This document shows, piece after piece, positions 33,273-41,216 of a DNA stretch of 64,000 bases (position 1 is its first letter; every line of letters starts with the position of its first letter). Below the pieces are notes generated by a model. It was not told the DNA's origin, made no database searches, and saw nothing but the letters and a program-made list of their open reading frames with translations. The stretch spans positions 1-64,000 of the forward strand of contig DUDS01000042.1 in the NCBI GenBank assembly GCA_004769085.1, in the 5' to 3' direction. A program made the position numbers and the translations under genes. This DNA is from Candidatus Melainabacteria bacterium SSGW_16 (GTDB lineage: Bacteria; Cyanobacteriota; Vampirovibrionia; 2-02-FULL-35-15).

Positions 33273-34241
33273 ATGAAAACTCTTACAAAAACAATGAAAG
33301 CAGTTGCAATTTCAAACTACGGTGAATCAGGGGTATTAAAGTTTACTGAAGTAGAGAAGCCAAAACCAACTGGCAGAGAGATTCTTGTAAAGGTATATGC
33401 CACCTCTGTAAATCCGGTGGATTATAAAATTCGCAAGGGTGGCATTCAGAGAGGAGTTGATTTTCCACAGATACTAGGCTTTGATGTTTCAGGAGTAGTG
33501 GAAGAAATTGGTCATTTAGTTACAGATTTTAAAGTTGGCGATGAAGTTTTTTACCTGCCAAGAATTATTGGGTGGCAAGGGGCTTATTCTGAATATCATC
33601 TGGCTGAAGAGTCAATCGTGGCTAAAAAACCTTCAAATCTTTCTCACACTGAAGCTGCAGCTATTCCACTAGTAGGATGTACTTCGTGGGATGCATTAAT
33701 ACAAAGAGCACAAATAAAACTTGGAGAAACAGTTCTTATTCATGCCGGTGCAGGTGGTGTAGGTTCATTTGCAATTCAGCTTGCAAAAGCATGCGGGTGT
33801 TATGTTTTTTCTACATGCAGCAGTAAAAATCTGGATTTTGTTAAAAACCTTGGTGCAGACAGAGTCATTGATTATAAAAAAGAGGATTTTGTAAAAATTA
33901 TAATGAATGAAACAAATAATCTGGGCGTTGATGTTGTATTTGATACTGTAGGCAGCGATACACTTACAAACAGTATAGAAGCAGTAAGACCATCTGGCAG
34001 AATTGCCAGCATTGTCAGGGTACCTGCAAATCTTGAAAAAGCTTTCTTTAAGAATATAACTATCCATCCTGTATTTGTTCAAAGTGGAAGGCAGAAACTA
34101 GATGAAATTTGTAAACTAATTGAGAGAGGACAGATAAAACCTGTTATTGATTCTGTTATAGAACTAAAGGATATTCCAAAAGCACATGAAAAAATTGAAA
34201 ATGGCGGGGTAAGAGGAAAAATCGTTGTAAAAGTTGCCTGA
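33273..34241 (+). CDS. MDR-family NAD(P)H:quinone oxidoreductase
   Basis: A 322-residue medium-chain dehydrogenase/reductase of the zinc-free quinone-reductase type: MKAVAISNYGESGVLKFTEVEKP, VYATSVNPVDYKIRKG, GFDVSGVVEEIG, the Rossmann motif VLIHAGAGGVGSFAIQLAKACG, then DRVIDYKKEDF and DVVFDTVGSDT. Cys zinc ligands of alcohol dehydrogenases are absent. The substrate is unknown. The first six residues (MKTLTK) may be encoded by sequence at the edge of repeat B; ATG 33294 (MKAVAIS) is the homology-supported alternative start. Confidence 0.88.
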   Translation: MKTLTKTMKAVAISNYGESGVLKFTEVEKPKPTGREILVKVYATSVNPVDYKIRKGGIQRGVDFPQILGFDVSGVVEEIGHLVTDFKVGDEVFYLPRIIGWQGAYSEYHLAEESIVAKKPSNLSHTEAAAIPLVGCTSWDALIQRAQIKLGETVLIHAGAGGVGSFAIQLAKACGCYVFSTCSSKNLDFVKNLGADRVIDYKKEDFVKIIMNETNNLGVDVVFDTVGSDTLTNSIEAVRPSGRIASIVRVPANLEKAFFKNITIHPVFVQSGRQKLDEICKLIERGQIKPVIDSVIELKDIPKAHEKIENGGVRGKIVVKVA

Positions 34242-34249
34242 TTAAATAA

Positions 34250-35518
34250 TTAACTCACTGTTAGAAGAATATAAATATGAATAGGTATCGCAATTAAAAA
34301 TATAATACTTGTTGTAACTAAGAAGAGCTTATACCTAGTCTTTAGTGCATATCCAAACAGTACAGCCCACGCCACTACATTCCAACAAATGTAGCGATAA
34401 TCTGAATAGCTCCCCCAAACCGGATAATTATGTGAAGAAACATGCACCAAATGTATCAGGTGGCTTAATAAAATTACAAAAGTAGCTGGTAAAACAACAG
34501 TTTCAGAACTAAAAATTCGTACTATAGCAATCAAACCAACTATTAGGTGAATCCAAAGGACAAGCCAAATAAGAGTTACAGATGGACTATAAAAATAATG
34601 TTCACCAATTACTGAGGTTACAAACACAAAAGATAAATAATCATAACTCTTTGTGGACCGATGTGGTTTTTCATATACTACAGGATATGCCCAAGGTTCT
34701 TTCCACTCATTTTTACTCCATTGTAAAATCGGAATCTTAAGAACTTTTTTTAAAGTCTTCAATGGAAGGTTCTTTTGATTAGAATTAGTGTTTGTAAAGA
34801 ATTTTCCTGTATTTGCATAGTTGTGAAAATATAACCATGGAAATAAAGAAAGGATTGATAAAATTAATACCGCAATTATTGAAAGTAATTTTATCTTTGG
34901 TAATTTTAAGACAAGCAAGCCAAAAAATGAAAACCCTATTATTACAGCAATTGGACCTAAAGTTGTTAGTTTTGTATAGATCGCAGCTGTGCTAAGTAAA
35001 AATAACACTAACAAAAACTTCCAAGACCAGTTTAAATATAATTTATAACCAACAGCAAGAATAGAAATACCAAGCATTGTTGCAAGTGAATCATTGTTAT
35101 AAGAAGAAAATAAAAATACAAATTTGGGGGTAGTTACTATAAAAAGTAAAATAAGCATCCTGAAAAATGGTGAAATATCAACCTTCATCAGAAACCAGGC
35201 AATAACTAAAATCGAAATTAATCCATAAAATATTGATAAATATCTTATATAGATTATGTGGTGTAGTGCCTCTAATATATTATGTGGTGGTGCAATAAGG
35301 CTATTAATTAAATAATAAAGAGGCGGTTGAAATGTTTCCCAACCCTCATTCGGATGAGGTAACCTCAGTTCACTAAAAATAATTTTTGTATACTCCAGAT
35401 GTCCAGCAACATCGTGAGTTCTGTCACTTAAAGGAGTGTGAGTCAGATAGCCGACCGCAACCATAATCCAGATTGCAATAACAATTTCAATTACCGTTCT
35501 ATTATTTATATTAACCAT
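34250..35518 (-). CDS. Polytopic GT-C-like glycosyltransferase (paralogue 1)
   Basis: A 422-residue membrane protein with ~11 helices. The first extracytoplasmic loop (SDRTHDVAGHLEYTKIIFSE and FQPPLYYLINSLI) resembles the PMT/ArnT catalytic loop, with Asp and His in THDVAGH, and the KFVFLFSSYNNDSLATMLG segment is typical of GT39/GT83-like proteins. It would transfer a sugar from a polyprenyl-phosphate carrier on the outer face of the inner membrane; donor and acceptor are unknown. It pairs with the next gene, and 42 bp are identical between them. Confidence 0.72.
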   Translation of the reverse strand: MVNINNRTVIEIVIAIWIMVAVGYLTHTPLSDRTHDVAGHLEYTKIIFSELRLPHPNEGWETFQPPLYYLINSLIAPPHNILEALHHIIYIRYLSIFYGLISILVIAWFLMKVDISPFFRMLILLFIVTTPKFVFLFSSYNNDSLATMLGISILAVGYKLYLNWSWKFLLVLFLLSTAAIYTKLTTLGPIAVIIGFSFFGLLVLKLPKIKLLSIIAVLILSILSLFPWLYFHNYANTGKFFTNTNSNQKNLPLKTLKKVLKIPILQWSKNEWKEPWAYPVVYEKPHRSTKSYDYLSFVFVTSVIGEHYFYSPSVTLIWLVLWIHLIVGLIAIVRIFSSETVVLPATFVILLSHLIHLVHVSSHNYPVWGSYSDYRYICWNVVAWAVLFGYALKTRYKLFLVTTSIIFLIAIPIHIYILLTVS

Positions 35519-35541
35519 CAGTAAGCATACCCACTTTTTTA

Positions 35542-36777
35542 CTAACCACCTTTAACAGTAACCAATAGATAAATATGAAGTACTACTCCAATAATAAGCA
35601 ACGGTTTAAATCCCCAGAATCTCCATCTGTTACCACTACTACTAAGCATTGCGCTTGCATAGAGCACTGACCATGGAAGCCAGTCCCAGGCTATATAGCG
35701 ATAATCCATGTTGGACCCCAAGACATGGGTTTTAAAGCAAGCAGCATTAAAAAGATGAATTAAAAGAGAAAGTAAAATGAGGACACCAGCCTGTCTAGTT
35801 ATTTTGGAAGCAGAGATCTCATAAAAAGCAAGAAAGTATACAACCAAATGAATCCACAATATTAACCAGGTAAAAAAAACATGTGGCTTTTTAAATTTAT
35901 ACTCTCCAATTATTGAAGTTACAAAAGCAAATGAAAAATAATCTCTGTTTTTAGTGGGATGCACCCATGGTTCATCCCACTCATGTCTGGAATATTGAAG
36001 AACAGGAATTTTTACAACGGTGCTTAAAGTTTTTACAGCTTCAGCTGGATTAAAGATCTTATTTGATTTACCGTGATTATGGAACCACATCCATGGGAAA
36101 AACAAAACAATTGACAATAACAATATTCCTAATATTCTAAGGTGTTCCTTTTGCGGTAACTGCCATTTTAGCAAATTTTTCAGACAAAAAACTGCAACTG
36201 AAATAATACAAAACATTATTGTATATTTGGTATAAAGTCCTGCTGTTGAGGCAATAAACAAAAATACAGCATTTCTCCATGACCAGTTTTCACACAGCTT
36301 ATAAGCCAAAAACAAAATTATAAGTGAGAACATAACTGCAAGTGAATCATTGTTATAAGAAGAAAATAAAAATACAAACTTTGGTGTAGTGGCAGTAAAT
36401 AATAAGACTAATAGTCTTGATAAAGGACTGATATCAATTCTTTTTAAGAATAAATAAATTATGAGTATGGCTACAACACCATATATAGCTGATAAAAACC
36501 TGACGTAATGAACATGAACAATTTTATCCGCTTCATCAGATATAAGCGATCTAGAAGCAATAAAACTATTAATCAAATAATATAAAGGCGGATTATATGT
36601 CTGCCCACCCTCATATGGCAATGGAAATCTATGTTCTTTTGCAATAATTTTTGAATATTCCCATTGTCCTGAAAAATCATGTGTTCTGTGACTAATTGAC
36701 GTATGAGCAAGATAAATAAGAACAACAAAAATCCATACAGTAATTGCAATTTCAAGTACTGTCCGGCTGCTAATCAT
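35542..36777 (-). CDS. Polytopic GT-C-like glycosyltransferase (paralogue 2)
   Basis: A 411-residue close paralogue of the gene downstream: SHRTHDFSGQWEYSKIIAKE, NPPLYYLINSFIASR, KFVFLFSSYNNDSLAVMFS, NMDYRYIAWDWLPW (compare SYSDYRYICWNVVAW). Same length and helix count. The two are 23 bp apart on the minus strand, an operon born by tandem duplication. TATCAT (36784-36789) ends 6 nt before the ATG. Confidence 0.72.
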   Translation of the reverse strand: MISSRTVLEIAITVWIFVVLIYLAHTSISHRTHDFSGQWEYSKIIAKEHRFPLPYEGGQTYNPPLYYLINSFIASRSLISDEADKIVHVHYVRFLSAIYGVVAILIIYLFLKRIDISPLSRLLVLLFTATTPKFVFLFSSYNNDSLAVMFSLIILFLAYKLCENWSWRNAVFLFIASTAGLYTKYTIMFCIISVAVFCLKNLLKWQLPQKEHLRILGILLLSIVLFFPWMWFHNHGKSNKIFNPAEAVKTLSTVVKIPVLQYSRHEWDEPWVHPTKNRDYFSFAFVTSIIGEYKFKKPHVFFTWLILWIHLVVYFLAFYEISASKITRQAGVLILLSLLIHLFNAACFKTHVLGSNMDYRYIAWDWLPWSVLYASAMLSSSGNRWRFWGFKPLLIIGVVLHIYLLVTVKGG

Positions 36778-36783
36778 AATTCA

Positions 36784-36789
36784 ATGATA
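36784..36789 (-). promoter_or_regulatory. -10-like element of the GT-C pair
   Basis: TATCAT on the minus strand ending 6 nt before the ATG at 36777, with no Shine-Dalgarno site. Confidence 0.35.
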
Positions 36790-36845
36790 AATTGAAACAG
36801 ACTTTAAATAAAGAATAATTTTATGAATGTAAAGCCAGAATCAAA

Positions 36846-37613
36846 CTAATCACAAATTTTTTCAAGCTCAATAGTCATATACATCCCGATAATCCTATTT
36901 AACGGAGAGAAAAAATTTTCGATAATTTTTATAAAATCATATAATACTGAGGGCAGAAGCTGTTTAAATGACAATCCACCGCTTAAAATATACCGAAAAG
37001 GGGTATGAAAAGACACTTTCACTATTTTAAAGCCTGGATATTCAGATTCAAATACTTTCCTGTCTCTGACAAATATAATCCATGGCATTGCACCATTTGC
37101 ACCTGTTAAACGTCCCTTTGTTTCGAGCTCCCAGGAAGATTTCTTATCAAATGGTTCATTATTAAGCTTCCATATAAAAGCACCCCATAAAGTTGCAGCA
37201 GGTTCAATCATTATTATTTTTCCGCCTTTTTTCAGACATCTTAAAGCCTCTTTTAAAAAAGATCTTGGATTTGGTATATGGTGTAAAACATCCAGCAGTA
37301 AAAATGCTCCTATAGAATTTTTTTCAAATGGTAATTTCAATGCAGAAACCACCATATCAACCCCTGCTGCAGGAAAAGTTTCAGAGGTTATAACATGAGG
37401 AATTATCTCTTTTATAAATCCGCCTCCACTGCCAATTTCTATTACCTTACCCTCCAGGTTACTAAGAAGAGATTTTTTAAACTCATTGTAGAAATCAGTA
37501 TAAATTCTTTTCAAGAACGGTTTGTTTTTTATAATATCTCTGTGTAGCTCAGTAGTTGAGGGATCATTTAAATCAGCTATTTTTTCAGCTTCAGCAAGTT
37601 TAAATATTTTCAC
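36846..37613 (-). CDS. Class I SAM-dependent methyltransferase
   Basis: A 255-residue methyltransferase: motif I KVIEIGSGGGFIKEI (about residue 56), acidic strand-2 region ending GVDMVVSALKLPF, motif around FLLLDVLHHIPNPRSFLKEALRCLKKGGKIIMIEP, then a long C-terminal part (SGGLSFKQLLPSVLYDF) that could lie at the membrane. It starts with GTG, 6 bp after the upstream glycosyltransferase, so it is probably translated by coupling. The acceptor is likely a sugar or lipid intermediate of this island. Confidence 0.8.
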   Translation of the reverse strand: MKIFKLAEAEKIADLNDPSTTELHRDIIKNKPFLKRIYTDFYNEFKKSLLSNLEGKVIEIGSGGGFIKEIIPHVITSETFPAAGVDMVVSALKLPFEKNSIGAFLLLDVLHHIPNPRSFLKEALRCLKKGGKIIMIEPAATLWGAFIWKLNNEPFDKKSSWELETKGRLTGANGAMPWIIFVRDRKVFESEYPGFKIVKVSFHTPFRYILSGGLSFKQLLPSVLYDFIKIIENFFSPLNRIIGMYMTIELEKICD

Positions 37614-37619
37614 AATAAT

Positions 37620-39044
37620 TCAACCCAAGAATTTAATTTCCCAAAACGCATACCAAGCAATACGTAACAAAGTAAGACCGTTTTTAATCCTTTTTGTTAC
37701 CTTGGTCAGACCTTCTAATCTTTGAAAATATCTGACTGGAAGTTCTCCTATTTTTAATCCAAATCTTGCAGCACCAAAGATTAAATTATAATCACCCCAC
37801 ATATCTATATTTTTAAGAATATTTTTCATCTCTTCAAAAACGTGCCAGTCTCTGCGCCAGAATACCTTAGTCCCGCATAATGTATCTGTAATTCTTTGAT
37901 TTAAAATATATGAAAAAAGTATCGAAAAGAAAATATTTCCTAAAAGATTTGCAGGCCTCATTGCATCACCTTCCTGAGGGTATACCATCCTGGTACCATG
38001 AAGAAAGTCAGCGCGTCTAGAATTTAAAGCATAATAAAATTGCGGGAGATCTTCAGGTATTACAGAGATATCTGCATCAAGGATCATACAGATATCTCCA
38101 GTTGCATACTTCATCCCTTCCCACACTGCTTCACATTTTCCCTTACCAGGTCCATGGATAAGTCTTATGTTTTTATGAGAGTATTCTTTCTGACAACGTA
38201 AAATTTGTTCTTCAGTATTATCAGTATCTTTGTCATTAATAAATAATATTTCCAGACTTTTCCCAAACTCTGGCATACGTTTTATTATGGCTTCAATATT
38301 GCCTTCTTCATTCCTGCATGGTACCAGAACAGTAACAGAATGTTCTTTATTTACAAACTCATTTTTCTTCCTGGCAATAAAAATTGTATTTAGGGAGAAA
38401 TTTCTAAAAAAAGGAAGTTTTGCAACCAGATCAATTATTTTTCCAATTATTCCTACTTCAAAAGGTAAAATATATCTGTTAATTCTCTGAACATTTTCCC
38501 ACCCTGACATCTCCAAAAAACAATCCAGATCATCGTCTCTGTAAAAATTACCCCATGGACCTTTTTTAGAGAATCCGATTAGTGCAGAAAGTTTAAATAA
38601 GTATTCAAGCTTCCAGTTATAGTTTGAATAAATTAATTTTGCATGATCAGGAAGTTTATTTTTTAAATTAGATAAAAAGTCAACGATATCATAGATATCT
38701 GATATTGTTCCAGGGATACAAACATATTCAATGCTTGAAAAATCTGTATCAGGACTTTCAAGCTTATCGAGAAAACCAAGAATATCCTCAGATGAATTAA
38801 GCCATATTTGTCTTTCGCTGGGAGTTCCAGAAGGTATTATCGATTCGTAAGATTTTTTAACTTTCCTTTGCCAATATTTAGTTATAAATCCATCTTTTTC
38901 ATTCCTATCAACCACAAGTTTCCGACTTGATTTTGGGTTGTCCAGAATCGATCTTGCCATATCTGGCAAACCTTCTGAATATGAAGGTTTAAGACTATTT
39001 TGATTTGTTTTGCTTAGTTTTTGCTGCCACATATTTTGTACCAC
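37620..39044 (-). CDS. GT2 glycosyltransferase with degenerate N-terminal methyltransferase domain
   Basis: A 474-residue fusion. Residues ~235-474 are a GT2 family A transferase: VTVLVPCRNEEGNIEAIIKRM, EILFINDKDTDN, ICMILDADISVIPEDL with the DXD, and DTLCGTKVFWRRDW, like bacterial Dol-P-glucose-type enzymes. Residues ~30-230 match the second half of a SAM methyltransferase (YVCIPGTISDIYDIVDFLSNL, KLIYSNYNWKLEYLFKL, FLEMSGWENVQRINRYILPF), but the glycine-rich SAM motif expected before it is missing. It starts GTG 39044; ATG 39032 is an alternative. A truncated SDR gene lies 9 bp upstream. Confidence 0.8.
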   Translation of the reverse strand: MVQNMWQQKLSKTNQNSLKPSYSEGLPDMARSILDNPKSSRKLVVDRNEKDGFITKYWQRKVKKSYESIIPSGTPSERQIWLNSSEDILGFLDKLESPDTDFSSIEYVCIPGTISDIYDIVDFLSNLKNKLPDHAKLIYSNYNWKLEYLFKLSALIGFSKKGPWGNFYRDDDLDCFLEMSGWENVQRINRYILPFEVGIIGKIIDLVAKLPFFRNFSLNTIFIARKKNEFVNKEHSVTVLVPCRNEEGNIEAIIKRMPEFGKSLEILFINDKDTDNTEEQILRCQKEYSHKNIRLIHGPGKGKCEAVWEGMKYATGDICMILDADISVIPEDLPQFYYALNSRRADFLHGTRMVYPQEGDAMRPANLLGNIFFSILFSYILNQRITDTLCGTKVFWRRDWHVFEEMKNILKNIDMWGDYNLIFGAARFGLKIGELPVRYFQRLEGLTKVTKRIKNGLTLLRIAWYAFWEIKFLG

Positions 39045-39053
39045 GTTTTAAAT

Positions 39054-39161
39054 TCAGCTCATATTATTATCAACCCCAATAACATCCCAGCCAGCCTGAG
39101 CATAGAAATCTACTGCTTCAGAACCAATTAAACCGCTACTTCCAGTTATTAGTGCTTTCAT
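39054..39161 (-). pseudogene. N-terminal fragment of an NAD-dependent sugar epimerase/dehydratase
   Basis: Thirty-five codons starting [17 protein letters not shown] and reading through ...[11 protein letters not shown] before a stop. This is the beginning of an extended SDR (the T-G-x-x-G-x-I-G nucleotide-binding motif, followed by the end of strand beta-2 with the NAD-selecting Asp), as in CDP-paratose/UDP-glucose epimerases, but the remaining ~300 residues are gone. It ends 9 bp before the glycosyltransferase start on the same strand. An internal deletion that joined the SDR start to the GT gene region is the simplest explanation. Confidence 0.75.
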
Positions 39162-39234
39162 ATTCTATATATTCCAATTAGTTCAAACTTATAACTAAAA
39201 TATTACTATTTCTATAATAATACTGTTAATCTCT

Positions 39235-39240
39235 TATAAT
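39235..39240 (+). promoter_or_regulatory. -10 element of the Agl23-like gene (probably leaderless)
   Basis: Perfect TATAAT ending 8 nt before the ATG at 39249. It probably drives the three overlapping or adjacent genes up to 46768. Confidence 0.55.
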
Positions 39241-39248
39241 AATTTTCA

Positions 39249-41216
39249 ATGGCAGAAGCTGACACATTAGTAAAAAAACTTAAAACTATAGACTGGCAAA
39301 CAGTATTAATCTTACTAACTGCTGCTGTTTTTAGAGTTTTATTTCTTGATAATAGACCAGCTCATCATGACGAAGGAGTGAATGGCTGGTTTGCAGATCA
39401 AATTACTGCAAATGGGTTTTACAAATATGATCCCACCAACTATCATGGCCCATTACATTTTTACATAATTTTTCTAGTTCAGACATTATTTGGGCGAAGT
39501 TCTTTTCTTCTCAGACTGCCTACAGTTATGGTAAGTATTTTGTCGGTATACTGGATTCTGCTCTTTTCAAAATTTATTGACAAAAAGGCTGTTCAAATTG
39601 CTGCTATATGCATGGCAGTTTCACCTGCTTTTGTATATTTTGGGAGATTTGCAATTCATGAATCTGATCTTGTTTTTTTCATAATACTTACAATGTGGGG
39701 AATTATTGGATTATATAAATCGGGGAGTGTGAAATATTTATGGGCTGTCGGGCTCGGAATCGCTGGTTTGCTGTTAACAAAAGAAACCTATATTATTCAT
39801 CTTGCTGGTTTTTTTCTGTCATTGCTTTCTCTCAAATATTTTAAAAAATCATCCGACAAACCTGAGAATGGTCCTTCAAAACAATATTGGTCAAAAAATG
39901 ATCTGATACTAGTAGTAGGAGTCTGTGTAGGGATTATATTATTCTTTTACTCAGGAGCCTTTCTCTATTCAAAAGGATTTACAGGTATTTTTGAAACTAT
40001 TCAGGCTTGGGTTTCAACAGGAAGTAAGACATCAGGACACCAAAAACCTATCCTTTACTGGCTGAATATCACTACAGAGTATGAAATTCCTGTGTTTATT
40101 GGAATTATCTGTTCGTTATGGTATTTAACTTCAAATATAGTTCCAATGAGACTAATAACAATTTATGGACTAGCAACATTTGTAGCTTACAGTTTAGTCC
40201 CATATAAAACACCATGGTGCAGTATCAGTATCTTTTGGCCTTTTTATATTATCCTTGGGCATGCAATTACACGGTTAATGAAAACCCAATACAGATTCAT
40301 CACAAAAGTATTATTTGTCATGGCTCTTTTACACTCTGTATTTTCTTCAATAAAACTAAACTTCTACAATTATACAGACCATAAAATAAAATATGTTTAC
40401 GTTCAGACTTTTAGTACTATAAGTAAATTAATTGAACCAATAATGAAACTGGTTAAAGATGATCCATCTAATTACTCTATGAAAGGCATTGTTCTGAGAC
40501 CTGACGAGTGGCCTGTTCCATGGATCCTGGGTGACTTCTCAAATGTTGGCTATCATAATCTGAACAATATTCCCAAAGAACCTGATGCAGATTTTTTATT
40601 TATAGACAAAGGATATATCAATTATATTGAAGAAAACCTTAAAAATGAATATTTTACTGATCAATTTCAACTCAGGGATGCACAGGCTCCTTCAAAAGTC
40701 TATCTAAGCTATGAAAAATTTAAGGACCTATTTCCCGATAGAACACCTGAGTTCAAACCAACAGAACATAAACAAAAGGAAAAACTTTTACCTGGACAGG
40801 GACTACTCGGGCTTTTTTACAACAACTCATCATGGTCAAATCAGCCTGTGCTTAAAAAAGTTTTCACCAGTCCTGATATTTACTGGGAAGGAAACAGTCC
40901 ATTGCCCCCTCCTTTTAGTGTTGAGCTTACAGGAGAAATAAATATTCAGGAAGACACTTTATTTTCGCTATCTACTGATGACGGTGGATTCCTGGAAATT
41001 GACGGAGAAAGAATAATCGATGATCCTGGTCCACACGGTGTACAAACCATAAATGCAAAAGTAACAGGAAAAAAAGGATGGAAAAAAATACGTACTGGGT
41101 TTTATGACACTGGAGGTGGCGCAATAATAAAACTATTTAAAACTGATGGAACCGGTAAAGATATTCCAATTCTGACAAAAGAATTAAGATATGATGAAAG
41201 GCTTATAGATAAATGA
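39249..41216 (+). CDS. GT39-type membrane glycosyltransferase (TIGR03663/Agl23-like) with C-terminal PA14 domain
   Basis: A 655-residue protein. Residues ~15-400 are a polytopic GT-C module of the TIGR03663 type: FLDNRPAHHDEGVNGWFADQI with the catalytic-type D41/E42, TNYHGPLHFYIIFLVQTLFG, and VPYKTPWCSISIFWPFYIILG. A ~100-residue soluble region follows. Residues ~518-650 form a PA14-like beta-sandwich: GLLGLFYNNSSWSNQPV, FSLSTDDGGFLEIDGERIID and GWKKIRTGFYDTGGGAIIKL. The PA14 part should face outside and may bind glycan. It overlaps the next gene by 4 bp (ATGA). Confidence 0.83.
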   Translation: MAEADTLVKKLKTIDWQTVLILLTAAVFRVLFLDNRPAHHDEGVNGWFADQITANGFYKYDPTNYHGPLHFYIIFLVQTLFGRSSFLLRLPTVMVSILSVYWILLFSKFIDKKAVQIAAICMAVSPAFVYFGRFAIHESDLVFFIILTMWGIIGLYKSGSVKYLWAVGLGIAGLLLTKETYIIHLAGFFLSLLSLKYFKKSSDKPENGPSKQYWSKNDLILVVGVCVGIILFFYSGAFLYSKGFTGIFETIQAWVSTGSKTSGHQKPILYWLNITTEYEIPVFIGIICSLWYLTSNIVPMRLITIYGLATFVAYSLVPYKTPWCSISIFWPFYIILGHAITRLMKTQYRFITKVLFVMALLHSVFSSIKLNFYNYTDHKIKYVYVQTFSTISKLIEPIMKLVKDDPSNYSMKGIVLRPDEWPVPWILGDFSNVGYHNLNNIPKEPDADFLFIDKGYINYIEENLKNEYFTDQFQLRDAQAPSKVYLSYEKFKDLFPDRTPEFKPTEHKQKEKLLPGQGLLGLFYNNSSWSNQPVLKKVFTSPDIYWEGNSPLPPPFSVELTGEINIQEDTLFSLSTDDGGFLEIDGERIIDDPGPHGVQTINAKVTGKKGWKKIRTGFYDTGGGAIIKLFKTDGTGKDIPILTKELRYDERLIDK

